Below, piece by piece: positions 6,344 through 15,540 of a stretch of 64,000 nt of DNA. Source of the stretch: Ornithinibacillus xuwenensis (GTDB lineage: Bacteria > Bacillota > Bacilli > Bacillales > Amphibacillaceae); NCBI RefSeq assembly GCF_039614845.1, contig NZ_JBDIML010000003.1, positions 1-64,000 on the forward strand, written 5' to 3'. How positions within the stretch are numbered: the first letter of the stretch is position 1; each line of letters starts with the position of its first letter. The notes under the pieces were generated by a model. The model did no database searches. It was not told where the DNA came from and worked only from the letters and a program-made list of their open reading frames with translations. The translations under genes were made by a program, and so were the position numbers.

Positions 6344-9073
6344 CTACTCAACTTCTGTTAAAATTGTTTCAATTTCTGTCATTAAATCCGCAGCTTCTTG
6401 CCAGTTACCTTCCGATAAAGCGGATTGATAGGCATCAAATAAGTCGGATACTTCAGACAGAACCTCATCCGCATTTAGAATTGGATCTGTACCTTCTACA
6501 TCTTCTTCAACTGGATCTTGATTTTCTTCCGGCTGATGATTTGGATCAATTTTTTGAAGTATACGATTTAATGCTGCTTCAAAATTCTCCTCCATGACAA
6601 TGTAGTCTCCGTAAGCTAATACGACTTGCTTTACCTCCGGAAGAGATGTTTCGTTTGACGATTCAATATAGATAGGTTCCACATAGAGTATTGTATCTTC
6701 AATTGGTATCGCAAGGAGATTTCCACGAATTACCTCAGATCCTCCTTGTGACCAAAGGTTCAACTGCTGGGAAATGACACTATCCTGATTTATACGATTC
6801 TCAATTTGCTGTGGTCCATAAACATTTTTTTGCTTAGGGAAACGATATACAAACATTTCACCATAGTGTTCACCATCATTACGTACACCCATCCAAGCAA
6901 TCATATTTTGCCTATTACGTGGGGTAAATGGCTGCATTAGTATAAACTCTTCTTCATCATACTCAGGTAGCTTCATGGTGACAAAGTAAGGCTCCATGAC
7001 AACATCTTCATTATAATATTTCTCTGTAGGGAACTGCCAAACATCTTCCCGATTATAAAAGACCTCTAGGTTAGACATATGATACGTTCCATACATGGAT
7101 GCTTGAATCTGGAATAATTTTTCTGGATAACGGAAATGTGCTTGAATATCTTCCGGAATGTCTTCAGTAAATAAATCAGGGAACATATTCTGATACGTCT
7201 GTAACAATGGATCCTCCGGATTGACCACATAGAAACTAGCCTCCCCTGTATAAGCATCAATCACTACTTTTACTGAATTTCGAATATAGTTTTTTCCACC
7301 TTCACCATATGGCTCTGCATATGGATAATGTTCTTCTGTAAGGTAAGCATCCATCATCCAAGCTAGGCTACCATCCTCACGAACGAAAATATACGGATCT
7401 TCATCATATGAGAAAAATGGTGCGATACGATTTACACGATCGACAATATTTCGGGTCTGTAGTAAAAGGCTATCCTCTGTAATTTGATCAGAAACTAGCA
7501 TACGGAAATTCATCGTGTCAATTGCAAATAGCAGGCGGTTAATACCTGTTAACGGTATACCGACATCTCCTTCATATCTCGAAGTCGCATTGTCGCTACC
7601 TTGAGGATAATCAAATTCTTCCTTTTTACTCTTCACAATTACCTCATCATAGATTTCCTCACCATAATAGATTTGTGGTTTTGTAATATCCATTACTCCT
7701 TGAGGAGGAAGGTTATTTAACATGTATTCTGGTTGCCCCTGCGGAGTAACTTGATTAACATGACTCATCACAATTCCATACCCGTGTGTATAGCGTAAGT
7801 TCTGATTTTCCCATGTCTTTGCTTGTTCTGGTAAATCTTCAGTAGTTAATTCTCTAGCACTTACAAATACCTGTTCATATTCTCCATCGACCATATACCG
7901 ATCAATATCCACATCATTAAAGGAGTAATAGGTTCTGATTGTCTGTGTTTGGTCATACACTTCTTGCAATGGACGGACGTCATTAATTCTTACATTGTCT
8001 AATGTTTTCTTATTTCTCTCCACCATCGCTCCATCCAACGTTTCATTAGCAGGATGCTCCGCCTCATCTATTTCTTCAATATCGTAGGCAGTACGCGTAT
8101 AATCCAAGTTATTTGCTAAATATGGTTCTTCCTTTGAAAATTCGTTCGGTGACACGACAAAACTTTGTACAACCACACTGGAGACCTGCCCAATAACGAC
8201 AAGCAATATATAAGCAACGATTGGAATTGCCATTGATAGTATCTTCCCACGATTCATGGCTATAATCATCCAAATAGTACCAATAACTGCAACTCCAGCT
8301 AAGATATAAGCTTTTGGAATATTAATGAGATTATCCGTATAACTTAATCCATATACAGCACTTTCTTGAAACATATTTACTTGGTTCGTTAGTAAGGTTT
8401 CATATGGTGCAAGTAAATGTAGGCCAGCAAGCAATAAGCCAACAAAGCCTAGGGAGATACCCATATGGATTTGTGCTTTTTTACTTTTACGATACATGCC
8501 AAAAACCGAATAAAATCCAGCCTCTATAAAGAAATAGAATAACGCTAAACCTAATAATAAATTCAGGGCAATCTTTAATAAAGGCAGTGTAAACATATAA
8601 AATGAAATATCTAAATTAAAGTATGGATCAGTAACACCAAAAGAAGCTTGATTCAAAAACTTCAGTAAGGGTTCCCAACCAATTCCTTGAACTAGAAAAC
8701 TACCAATTAAGCCAATTACAGCAGAACCACCAAAAATAATGACATTACTTTTTTTCTTATCAAGAATAAACGGCGGTAGCTTTTCCTTTCCTAAATAACT
8801 TACATATGAGCTTCTTATCCAAAAAAATGTAATTGCTGTTAATACGAAAAATACTAAAAAACCAATTGTAGCTAATAATATCTTACTACCAAGAATGGTT
8901 GTAAAGACACTTCGAAAACCTAACGTATCCATCCAGATATAATCTGTAAAAAGTCCAACTGACAATAAGCCAATAAGGATGAGTGCTACTAAAACAATCA
9001 GTATGATAGACTTTCCTTTCGATAGGCTTGGTTTCTTTTTGGTAGATTTATTTTCAAATACCGTAAAATCCAA
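6344..9073 (-). CDS. UPF0182 (COG1615) large membrane protein
   Basis: A 909-aa protein with about seven membrane helices in the first ~310 residues (GKSIILIVLVALILIGLLSV is the first), then a large domain with tyrosine/acid-rich motifs typical of UPF0182 (for example NVRINDVRPLQEVYDQ, YTHGYGIVMS, RYEGDVGIPLTG, YFVTMKLP). The last ~60 residues are an acidic linker and a coiled-coil-like helix. The large domain is predicted to be outside the membrane. The family is widespread in Gram-positives and cyanobacteria and its function is unknown. The start is TTG, preceded by AGGAGG; an N-terminal Lys/Ser-rich stretch precedes the first helix. Confidence 0.9.
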   Translation of the reverse strand: MDFTVFENKSTKKKPSLSKGKSIILIVLVALILIGLLSVGLFTDYIWMDTLGFRSVFTTILGSKILLATIGFLVFFVLTAITFFWIRSSYVSYLGKEKLPPFILDKKKSNVIIFGGSAVIGLIGSFLVQGIGWEPLLKFLNQASFGVTDPYFNLDISFYMFTLPLLKIALNLLLGLALFYFFIEAGFYSVFGMYRKSKKAQIHMGISLGFVGLLLAGLHLLAPYETLLTNQVNMFQESAVYGLSYTDNLINIPKAYILAGVAVIGTIWMIIAMNRGKILSMAIPIVAYILLVVIGQVSSVVVQSFVVSPNEFSKEEPYLANNLDYTRTAYDIEEIDEAEHPANETLDGAMVERNKKTLDNVRINDVRPLQEVYDQTQTIRTYYSFNDVDIDRYMVDGEYEQVFVSARELTTEDLPEQAKTWENQNLRYTHGYGIVMSHVNQVTPQGQPEYMLNNLPPQGVMDITKPQIYYGEEIYDEVIVKSKKEEFDYPQGSDNATSRYEGDVGIPLTGINRLLFAIDTMNFRMLVSDQITEDSLLLQTRNIVDRVNRIAPFFSYDEDPYIFVREDGSLAWMMDAYLTEEHYPYAEPYGEGGKNYIRNSVKVVIDAYTGEASFYVVNPEDPLLQTYQNMFPDLFTEDIPEDIQAHFRYPEKLFQIQASMYGTYHMSNLEVFYNREDVWQFPTEKYYNEDVVMEPYFVTMKLPEYDEEEFILMQPFTPRNRQNMIAWMGVRNDGEHYGEMFVYRFPKQKNVYGPQQIENRINQDSVISQQLNLWSQGGSEVIRGNLLAIPIEDTILYVEPIYIESSNETSLPEVKQVVLAYGDYIVMEENFEAALNRILQKIDPNHQPEENQDPVEEDVEGTDPILNADEVLSEVSDLFDAYQSALSEGNWQEAADLMTEIETILTEVE

Positions 9074-9106
9074 TGCTGTTCCTCCTACTAAACAAATTAA
9101 TTATCA

Positions 9107-9661
9107 CTAGTTATTACGTTCATTTCCGTAAAAAGTTTCACCTTTATTTTTATAATAGATATCCATATCTGTCCAGACACCATTCTCATATGAAAATGCA
9201 ATACGTGTACACTCGAACTTAAACCCTGTACGCTTAGCAACTTTTTGGGAAGGGGTATTCCCAGTATCAATATGTAATTCTATTCGATGATAGTCAAGCT
9301 CATTAAAAAAAGCATCTGTAGCTGCTAGCACAGCTTCTGTCGCATATCCCTGTTTCCAATACTGTTTATATAGAGAATATCCCATCATTGCCCATTGGTA
9401 ATCCATGCGAAGAATTGTCCATACTTCTATTTTTCCAACATTTACACCATCGTGTTTTCGAAAAATACCGAAGTTGTACATTTTATCGCTATCCGCATCG
9501 TTATTCAACCCCTGAATCCATTTCGAATACCCTTCCTTTGAATAGCTGGGTCTTTTCTGTTTTTCTTTATCAAATTGCTTGTACCAATTTGGGTAGTCCT
9601 CGAGCTGATAAGATCGAATTACAAGCCTTTCTGTTTCAATTGAAAGCGTATTACGTCCCAT
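9107..9661 (-). CDS. GNAT N-acetyltransferase (RimJ/RimL type)
   Basis: The opening LSIETERLVIRSYQLEDYPNW is typical of RimJ/RimL-like GNAT enzymes. The acetyl-CoA-binding region is visible as YSLYKQYWKQGYATEAVLAATDAFFNELDYHRIELHIDTGNTPSQKVAKRTGF, in short consecutive motifs. It probably acetylates an amino group on a small molecule or protein N-terminus; substrate unknown. A good AAGGAG site precedes the ATG. The broken phosphotransferase gene lies 12 nt upstream on the same strand, so the two were probably one operon. Confidence 0.85.
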   Translation of the reverse strand: MGRNTLSIETERLVIRSYQLEDYPNWYKQFDKEKQKRPSYSKEGYSKWIQGLNNDADSDKMYNFGIFRKHDGVNVGKIEVWTILRMDYQWAMMGYSLYKQYWKQGYATEAVLAATDAFFNELDYHRIELHIDTGNTPSQKVAKRTGFKFECTRIAFSYENGVWTDMDIYYKNKGETFYGNERNN

Positions 9662-9672
9662 GTTATTTCTCC

Positions 9673-10461
9673 TTAGAAAAACTCATATAAGCCTTCTGCA
9701 AAATACTGATACGACTCCTCATTAATTTTATCACCATAGCCTTCAAAGAAAATTGCTTTGTCTGTTTTCTTTTCAAATACATTAAGATGGGGCCTTATCG
9801 CCAATGACACATCATAGAACGGGTCACCAAAAGCCCCTCCGCTCCAATCAATAATTTTGTTGATTTTGCCATCTTTAACCATGACGTTATCTATTGTAAA
9901 ATCACCATGTATTAGTGTTTGTTTTTTACGATTAGGTTTCGTTTTTATTAGTTTCTCTAGCAAAATTCTAGACCCATCTACCTGATATCGTTCCAGGTTA
10001 TAGCTAGCTTCTGCGAGCATTCTGTCTATCCAAGGCTTCTTTTCTACAAGTCCTTTAGGGCAATCTGATTCATGAACTTGACGTAAAATTTGCCCAAACT
10101 GGTAAATTAAATTAGCTCTTTCTGCCTCCGTATTACTTGTAGCTAATGCTTCACGTAAGGTTACGCCTTGTACATATTCCATCAATACCCAACATTCTCG
10201 ATTTTCTTTATTAGATACTACTTTATGTAGCTTTGGGATTGGTACAGAAGTATTTTCTAGCAATTTTAATATCTTTGCTTCTTTGTTCAGCCAGCTATAG
10301 AATTACTCCCCTCTCGAGCACTTTAAGACAAATTGCCCATTTAAACAGTTCAGAATTGCTACGCTAGAGGTACAGCCTTGACTAGGAAAAGTTACCTGTT
10401 TAATTGTACCAGTGACTTGTACGAACTCAAATGGAATATCTTCAATTTGAATTGGAATCAA
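9673..10461 (-). pseudogene. Aminoglycoside-phosphotransferase-like gene, interrupted by an in-frame stop
   Basis: The 3' part (from 10263) encodes the C-terminal lobe of an APH-family kinase, with the catalytic HGDFTIDNVMV and the metal-binding IIDWSGGAFGDP. The N-lobe is missing from that frame, but reading upstream in the same frame restores it: a TTG after GGGGGGAG, then IPIQIEDIPFEF, TFPSQGCTSSVAIL, GQFVLKCSRGE, then TAA at 10303-10305, then FYSWLNKEAKILKLLEN. The segment on each side of the stop is plausible kinase sequence with no frameshift, so a single nonsense change (for example CAA to TAA) explains it. The protein is expected to be inactive unless the stop is read through or is a sequencing error. 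Confidence 0.8.
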
Positions 10462-10587
10462 AAACTCCCCCCGCAAAAGAATATTCTTCTCATTATTTTA
10501 CCATAGCTTTACTGTAAGGACTTTAATAATGAAGCAAAGAATGATACCCTATTGCTATTCACGAACAGGAGAAAGGAAATTGTAAGT

Positions 10588-11178
10588 ATGGATGAACAAT
10601 TAAAGCCTCTGCCCAAAGAATTCTATGAAACTCCAACACTTGATTTAGCCAAGGAATTACTTGGCTGTATTCTTGTAAAAGAAACGAGTGAAGGTGTCTC
10701 CTCCGGTATTATCGTCGAAACGGAGGCCTACCTCGGCACAGTAGACCAAGCAGCACATAGCTACCAAAATCGCCGAACGAAACGAACAGAAGTAATGTTT
10801 CATGATGCAGGTTTAGTTTACACATACCAAATGCATACGCATTGTCTCGTGAATGTCGTATCTGGTCCTGTAGATGTTCCTGAAGCAATCTTAATCCGAG
10901 CAGTTGAACCATTTACAGGAATTGACCTAATGCTAAAGAGAAGGCCAGTAACAAATTTCAAAAACCTTACTAGTGGGCCTGGAAAGCTTACCAAAGCAAT
11001 GCATATCACCATGGATGATTACGGAAAACCCTTTTATAACTCTTCCCTATATATCACCCAAGGTAAGAAGCCCAGACAGATTGACCATGGAACTCGGATT
11101 GGTATTGATAATTCCGGAGAAGCAAAAAACTACCCATATCGATTTTGGATTCCCCAAAATCCATTTGTATCAAGATAA
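10588..11178 (+). CDS. mpg: DNA-3-methyladenine glycosylase, AAG/Mpg family
   Basis: The protein matches the mammalian-type alkyladenine glycosylase family, which removes 3-methyladenine, hypoxanthine and other damaged purines. Visible motifs are FYETPTLDLAKELLGCILV, the catalytic IIVETEAYLG (Glu), DQAAHSY, YQMHTHCLVNVV, ILIRAVEP and the substrate-pocket LTSGPGKLTKAM. Length (196 aa) is normal. This ATG has GAAAGGAA 8 nt upstream; a TTG 12 codons earlier is in frame but less likely. The gene stands alone. Confidence 0.92.
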   Translation: MDEQLKPLPKEFYETPTLDLAKELLGCILVKETSEGVSSGIIVETEAYLGTVDQAAHSYQNRRTKRTEVMFHDAGLVYTYQMHTHCLVNVVSGPVDVPEAILIRAVEPFTGIDLMLKRRPVTNFKNLTSGPGKLTKAMHITMDDYGKPFYNSSLYITQGKKPRQIDHGTRIGIDNSGEAKNYPYRFWIPQNPFVSR

Positions 11179-11212
11179 TTTTTCCGTTAAAACACTGCAT
11201 TAAACGGTGAAC

Positions 11213-11241
11213 TTGTCTTTTTCTATTGACTATCCTATGAT
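11213..11241 (+). promoter_or_regulatory. Sigma-A promoter of moaC
   Basis: A -35 TTGTCT (11213-11218), a 17-nt spacer and a -10 TATGAT (11236-11241) lie 37 nt before the moaC start codon, which has GGGAGG upstream. Confidence 0.6.
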
Positions 11242-11277
11242 GAAATTAACGAAGGATATTGTGGGAGGATTTGAAAC

Positions 11278-11769
11278 ATGCTAACACATTTTAATGAAGA
11301 TGGACGTGCAAAAATGGTTGACATTTCGGATAAAGAGCAAAGTTCTCGAGTTGCAATAGCGCACGCTAGTATTCAAATGAGTTCCGAGGTTTATAATGCA
11401 ATTCAAGACCAAACAATAAAAAAAGGTGATGTACTTTCTGTTGCACAGGTGGCTGGTATCATGGCAGCTAAACAGACTTCTTCATTGATTCCGATGTGTC
11501 ATCCAATTCCGATAAGTGGTGTAAATATCACATTTTCATGGGAAGAAATACAACAAAATTGCTACGAGCTAAGCATTCAAACAGAAGTTAAGACCATTGG
11601 AAGTACCGGAGTTGAAATGGAAGCATTAACTGCTGCTTCTATAACCGCATTAACGATTTATGATATGTGTAAGGCTGTAGATAAAAACATGATAATTGGA
11701 TCAACCTATTTACTTGAAAAAAGTGGCGGTAAAAGTGGCGATTATAAACGAATCGAAAATAGTGAGTAA
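11278..11769 (+). CDS. moaC: Cyclic pyranopterin monophosphate synthase MoaC
   Basis: MoaC converts the MoaA product 3',8-cyclo-GTP into cyclic pyranopterin monophosphate, the first stable Moco intermediate. Visible family motifs are MVDISDKEQSSRVAIAHA, GIMAAKQTSSLIPMCHPIPISG (the conserved PMCHP) and TIGSTGVEMEALTAAS, then YDMCKAVDK and LLEKSGGKSG near the C-terminus with the catalytic Asp and Lys. It is full length. It is the only Moco gene here on the plus strand and has its own promoter, converging on modB with a gap of 7 nt between stop codons. Confidence 0.95.
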   Translation: MLTHFNEDGRAKMVDISDKEQSSRVAIAHASIQMSSEVYNAIQDQTIKKGDVLSVAQVAGIMAAKQTSSLIPMCHPIPISGVNITFSWEEIQQNCYELSIQTEVKTIGSTGVEMEALTAASITALTIYDMCKAVDKNMIIGSTYLLEKSGGKSGDYKRIENSE

Positions 11770-11776
11770 TTACTCT

Positions 11777-12424
11777 CTATTTTCGATTAATACTAAATAA
11801 AAGTATGAATGCAAATGTTACACTTATTAATACATAATACCAAGCAATTTGCGTCTGACCAGATTCAATTCCTAAATAAATTGCTGTTGGAATCGTTTGC
11901 GTTTGACCTGGTATGTTTCCAGCAAACATTAGGGTTGCGCCAAACTCTCCGAATGCCCTCGTAAAACTTAAAATTACGCCTGCAATAATTGCTCTTGAGG
12001 ACACTGGAATAATAATTTTCCACAGTATACGCCAGTTACCTGCACCGTCAACTTTAGCTGCTCCAATAATATTCAAATCTACGGATTGAAATCCCGTTTT
12101 GATAGACTGATACATAAGTGGAAATGCGACAACTGTAGCCGCAATAACCGCTGCTGAAACAGTAAAAATTACACTTCGACCTGTAATTGCTTGAATTGCT
12201 TGTCCAACCGGACTATTATTACCAAAAATAATGATTAATAAGAACCCAATGACAGATGGTGGCAGAACCAATGGAAGGAAAAAGATTGTCTCTATTATTG
12301 ATTTCCCTCTAAATGATTTACGAACCATCCAATAGGATACAAACACGCATAATATACATGTAATACATGTTGCAACTAACGAAACAAAAACCGATAGCTG
12401 AACAGGAAGCCATGAAAATTCCAT
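11777..12424 (-). CDS. modB: Molybdate ABC transporter permease ModB
   Basis: Five membrane segments and the permease EAA-type loop (VDLNIIGAAKVDGAGNWRILWKIIIPVSSRAI), with the FTRAFGEFGATLMFAGNIPGQTQTIPTAIYL stretch diagnostic of ModB in two consecutive parts, identify the molybdate permease. Its start ATG overlaps the modA stop, so the two are translationally coupled. No ATPase (modC) follows; the next gene is the convergent moaC. A ModC from elsewhere in the genome, or another ABC ATPase, would be needed. B. subtilis also carries modA-modB without an adjacent modC. Confidence 0.92.
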   Translation of the reverse strand: MEFSWLPVQLSVFVSLVATCITCILCVFVSYWMVRKSFRGKSIIETIFFLPLVLPPSVIGFLLIIIFGNNSPVGQAIQAITGRSVIFTVSAAVIAATVVAFPLMYQSIKTGFQSVDLNIIGAAKVDGAGNWRILWKIIIPVSSRAIIAGVILSFTRAFGEFGATLMFAGNIPGQTQTIPTAIYLGIESGQTQIAWYYVLISVTFAFILLFSINRK

Positions 12425-13206
12425 TATTCATTCACCAGCTTCTCTTGTTGAACTACTTCAAACCCATAATCTTTAAAAATTGCTAAACTCGTCTCTGTCT
12501 GTAAATAATCGTAAAATTGTTTGATTGCAAAAACTTTCTTTTGTTCTTCGATTGAATCCTTTTCTACCAGCGCCATGAAATAACGTATAGGACGATGATA
12601 CATTGGATTTAGTTCTTCTAGTATCGAAATCTCATTTGATTTTTTCACATCACTAGCATAAACAATACCCGCGCCAACTGTCCCTTCACTGACAAGGGTA
12701 AGAACATGCCTTGCATCCTTGGCAAATACTTTGCGTTCTTCAAATTCATCCCATATATTCATATTTTCAAACGCTTCTTTCGCATAAGTTCCTGCTGGAA
12801 CAGCTCCTGGTGTACCTATTGCAAGCTTTTCCGTTGACTTTAGGAAATCTTCTAATGATTTATTTTCACTATCTTTCGGTGATATAACAACTAGTATATT
12901 TTTTAGAATTACTTCTCCTGCTGTTACTAATTCTTCATCTAATAATCTAGTATATTCTTTTTCAGAAGCAGAAATAAAAATATCAATTGGAGCTCCTTGC
13001 TCAATTTGCCTTCTCAGACTACCCGATCCACCAAAATTAAAATAAACGGTCACCTCTGGATGCTCTAGTTCAAATTGTTGTTTGATCTCATATAGACTAT
13101 CCATCATACTAGATGCTGCTGAGATCGTTATATTAATTTGATCTTTATCTGAACTACAGCCCATTAACAAAAAAAATAAACTAATATAGATAGGAGCCCT
13201 TCGCAA
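12424..13206 (-). CDS. modA: Molybdate-binding lipoprotein ModA
   Basis: Extracellular receptor of the molybdate importer. A short lipoprotein signal ends in LLMGC (lipidated Cys about residue 17). The ligand-binding motifs are ITISAASSMMDSLYEI, FNFGGSGSLRRQIEQGAPIDIF and ISASEKEY, followed by the second-lobe VPAGTYAKEAFENM and VGAGIVYASDV, all conserved in ModA. Translation begins at TTG after AAGGTGA. It sits at the 3' end of the Moco operon, between moaB and modB. Confidence 0.92.
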   Translation of the reverse strand: MRRAPIYISLFFLLMGCSSDKDQINITISAASSMMDSLYEIKQQFELEHPEVTVYFNFGGSGSLRRQIEQGAPIDIFISASEKEYTRLLDEELVTAGEVILKNILVVISPKDSENKSLEDFLKSTEKLAIGTPGAVPAGTYAKEAFENMNIWDEFEERKVFAKDARHVLTLVSEGTVGAGIVYASDVKKSNEISILEELNPMYHRPIRYFMALVEKDSIEEQKKVFAIKQFYDYLQTETSLAIFKDYGFEVVQQEKLVNE

Positions 13207-13212
13207 TCTCGC

Positions 13213-13734
13213 TCACCTTTTCCCATTTAAATCCTTTGAAACTTCTCGAACCACATGACTTAACTCTGGTAAGATTAATTTCTCCATGGCTAATTTTACT
13301 GCTTTCGTTGAACCAGGAGTAGCAAAAATAACCCGATGGTTTACAACACCAGCAACCGCCCTTGACAGCATACTAGCCGAGCCTATATCTAATTGATAGC
13401 TTAGTATCCGAAACAGTTCACCAAAGCCAGGTATTTCTTTCGTAAACAATGGTTGAATTGCTTCGACTGTTACATCTCGAAAAGAAATTCCCGTTCCACC
13501 ATTTAGTATCAGTACTTCTGCATACGTATCAGAAATTATCACTTCAATTGCTTCCTGAATAGCGGCTTTTTCATCTGGGACAATTTGATAGTGACATACT
13601 TCGTTACCCGCTTCTTGAAGTAAATCCACTATTAACTTCCCACTTTTATCTGTATCTTTTGTTCGTGTATCACTCACCGTCATAACAGCGCATATTACTG
13701 ATTCCTTCGCATTTCTTCGATGTTCTTCAAGCAT
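13213..13734 (-). CDS. moaB: Molybdopterin adenylyltransferase-like protein MoaB
   Basis: MoaB/MogA-type proteins adenylate molybdopterin before Mo insertion by MoeA. Visible motifs are ICAVMTVSDTRTKDTDKSGK, the nucleotide-binding LILNGGTGISFRDVTVEAI, and IFATPGSTKAVKLAMEKLILPELSHVV in two consecutive pieces. Length (173 aa) is normal. The start codon overlaps the mobA stop by 8 nt and has GAGGAGG upstream. Confidence 0.93.
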   Translation of the reverse strand: MLEEHRRNAKESVICAVMTVSDTRTKDTDKSGKLIVDLLQEAGNEVCHYQIVPDEKAAIQEAIEVIISDTYAEVLILNGGTGISFRDVTVEAIQPLFTKEIPGFGELFRILSYQLDIGSASMLSRAVAGVVNHRVIFATPGSTKAVKLAMEKLILPELSHVVREVSKDLNGKR

Positions 13735-14329
13735 TTTCCTCCTCCTCTTTCATGATATATCTTTCTAAATCATCTTTTGTATTAATATTAATGAAGGGTT
13801 TCTCCTTATCTATCGCAAAATAAGTCACCCGACATTTATCGAATAACTGCCTCATGGATAATTCTTTTATACGAAGTTGTTCTTTCACTTTTTCTTTTAT
13901 CGAATAATTAAGAACAGCAATCAGTGGTTGCAACTTCCCATTTACAATCGGAACAATTGCATCAGTATCACTATCCTGATGTTGTTGTAATAACATTTCA
14001 AATATGGATGCTTCGATAAACGGAACATCAATAGGAGAAACAAGATACCAATCAGCTTTAGCTCTATCCATGGCTGAATAAATACCAGCCAGTGGACCAA
14101 GTCCATTTATATCTTCTATATCTGTTATCACATGCATCAAGGAATTTACCGAAAATCTACTTAATAGATTGGTATTTGTTACAAGAATAATATCCTTTGT
14201 AAAAGCACCCATTGCCTGAACGGAATACTCATAGAAAGCAACTCCGTCTTTTTCTTCAAACGCTTTTGGTGAACCAAATCTTCTTGACTGTCCACCTCCT
14301 AGTATTATGCCAATAATTGACTTATTCAT
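13727..14329 (-). CDS. mobA: Molybdenum cofactor guanylyltransferase MobA
   Basis: Transfers GMP to Mo-molybdopterin to make MGD, the form used by formate dehydrogenase-type enzymes. The N-terminus carries the nucleotide-binding IIGIILGGGQSRRFGSPKA, followed by DINGLGPLAGIYSAM and SPIDVPFIEA, all typical of MobA. The chosen ATG has AAGGAG 7 nt upstream; an ATG two codons earlier overlaps that site. The gene overlaps mobB by 8 nt. Confidence 0.93.
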   Translation of the reverse strand: MNKSIIGIILGGGQSRRFGSPKAFEEKDGVAFYEYSVQAMGAFTKDIILVTNTNLLSRFSVNSLMHVITDIEDINGLGPLAGIYSAMDRAKADWYLVSPIDVPFIEASIFEMLLQQHQDSDTDAIVPIVNGKLQPLIAVLNYSIKEKVKEQLRIKELSMRQLFDKCRVTYFAIDKEKPFININTKDDLERYIMKEEEENA

Positions 14330-14828
14330 CGTCATTCTCCTTCAGAATGTGCATACTAATACAATTACAAATCTGCTCAATATCCTTATTATCGAATACA
14401 GGCAGTTGCAAACCTACTAGCTCTTTCTCAGTTTTCGAAATAAGAGCAATAATATTGGATAGTGACGTAAGAAGCTGAATTTCTTTTCGATCTTTTATAA
14501 GGATTAACTTTGGGTATTCAAGCCGCTTAAAACCCTCTAGTACTAATAACTCAATCCCCAGCAATTCATAGATTGAGATAATCGTTTCGACTTCCCATTC
14601 TTCCTGTGAAAGCTGTAGAATATTTTCTCCTATAACTCCTGCAATTTTAGAACCTGCCCTTCGATGCTGTTCGCTATCGGTGTCATGTAATCCGATTGGA
14701 ATTCCACCATGCCCATGGTTTTTAATAGTTCCTACTTTCCAGCCTTTTTTCGAATAATATGTAATAATTTCTTTCGTTAGGGTTGTCTTACCACTATTTT
14801 TGTACCCAACTACTTGCAGAACCTTCAT
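14322..14828 (-). CDS. mobB: Molybdopterin-guanine dinucleotide biosynthesis protein MobB
   Basis: P-loop GTPase accessory to MobA. The N-terminal LQVVGYKNSGKTTLTKEII is the Walker A motif; KVGTIKNHGHGGIP and DTDSEQHRRAGSKIAGVIG are family-specific, and ELLVLEGFKRLEYPKLILI contains the Walker B-like segment. Full length at 168 aa. It lies 2 nt after moaD. Confidence 0.93.
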   Translation of the reverse strand: MKVLQVVGYKNSGKTTLTKEIITYYSKKGWKVGTIKNHGHGGIPIGLHDTDSEQHRRAGSKIAGVIGENILQLSQEEWEVETIISIYELLGIELLVLEGFKRLEYPKLILIKDRKEIQLLTSLSNIIALISKTEKELVGLQLPVFDNKDIEQICNCISMHILKENDDE

Positions 14829-14830
14829 AC

Positions 14831-15064
14831 TTATCCACCGCTAACAGGTGGAATAAATGCTACAACATCCCCTTGTGACACGATATCAGAAGGTAGGGCA
14901 TATTCTTCATTTATTGCAACCATTACATGATCAAGTTGATTGAGGTTATAATTTTGTTTAATTAATTCTTTTAAGTCTTGTACGGATAGTTCATTTATTT
15001 CTAGCTCAAATCGTTCTTTGCCCATCTCCTCCTGAAGCTGAGCAAATAGCAGGACCGTAATCAT
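14831..15064 (-). CDS. moaD: Molybdopterin synthase small subunit MoaD
   Basis: Ubiquitin-like sulfur carrier of 77 aa. The C-terminus ends in the obligatory Gly-Gly (PPVSGG), which is thiocarboxylated by MoeB and feeds sulfur to MoaE. The stretch DHVMVAINEEYALPSD, then GDVVAFIPPVSGG is typical. The start overlaps the moaE stop by 4 nt. Confidence 0.94.
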   Translation of the reverse strand: MITVLLFAQLQEEMGKERFELEINELSVQDLKELIKQNYNLNQLDHVMVAINEEYALPSDIVSQGDVVAFIPPVSGG

Positions 15065-15540
15065 CTTTTCCCCTCCTCAAACACTGCTGTTGGTTCACCA
15101 TTTGGATAGTTTACATTCTCTAGTTGGTCACCAATCCAAGTTTCGCCATCCTCCCAATGCTCCTTTTTCCATATTGGAACAATTTGCTTAATCCGTTCGA
15201 TTGCATATTCATTAGCTTCATATGCTGCTTTTCGATGTGGTGAAGAAACAGCTATTACAACAGCTACATCGGATATAGTTAACCTTCCTATTCGATGTGT
15301 AATAGCAACTTCTGTCTCATTCCATTTCTCCATAATCTCCTTGCCTATTCTCTCCAGCATCTTTATAGCCATTGGCTTGTAAGCTTGATATTCTAAATAT
15401 AAGGTTCTTCTTCCCTTTGTCCATTCCCGAACTGTTCCAACAAAGGTTGTCACAGCACCAGCTTCGCTCCGAGTAACTTTATCAATAATAGACTGAATCT
15501 GTATTGGCTCCTCAATGATTTCAAATCGCTCAATATTCAT
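15061..15540 (-). CDS. moaE: Molybdopterin synthase catalytic subunit MoaE
   Basis: Catalyses dithiolene formation on precursor Z together with MoaD. Visible motifs: GAVTTFVGTVREWTKGR, YLEYQAYKPMAIKML, the RIGRLTISDVAVVIAVSSPHRKAA stretch in two pieces, and IKQIVPIWKKEHWEDGETWI with the catalytic Lys pair. Start chosen at the ATG with AAAGGAA upstream; an ATG seven codons earlier is in frame. It overlaps the end of moeA by 11 nt. Confidence 0.93.
   Translation of the reverse strand: MNIERFEIIEEPIQIQSIIDKVTRSEAGAVTTFVGTVREWTKGRRTLYLEYQAYKPMAIKMLERIGKEIMEKWNETEVAITHRIGRLTISDVAVVIAVSSPHRKAAYEANEYAIERIKQIVPIWKKEHWEDGETWIGDQLENVNYPNGEPTAVFEEGKR

Noticed and set aside
9673..10263. Treating the APH-like C-lobe as an intact gene
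   Set aside because: It lacks the N-lobe, which is present upstream in the same frame behind a single TAA.
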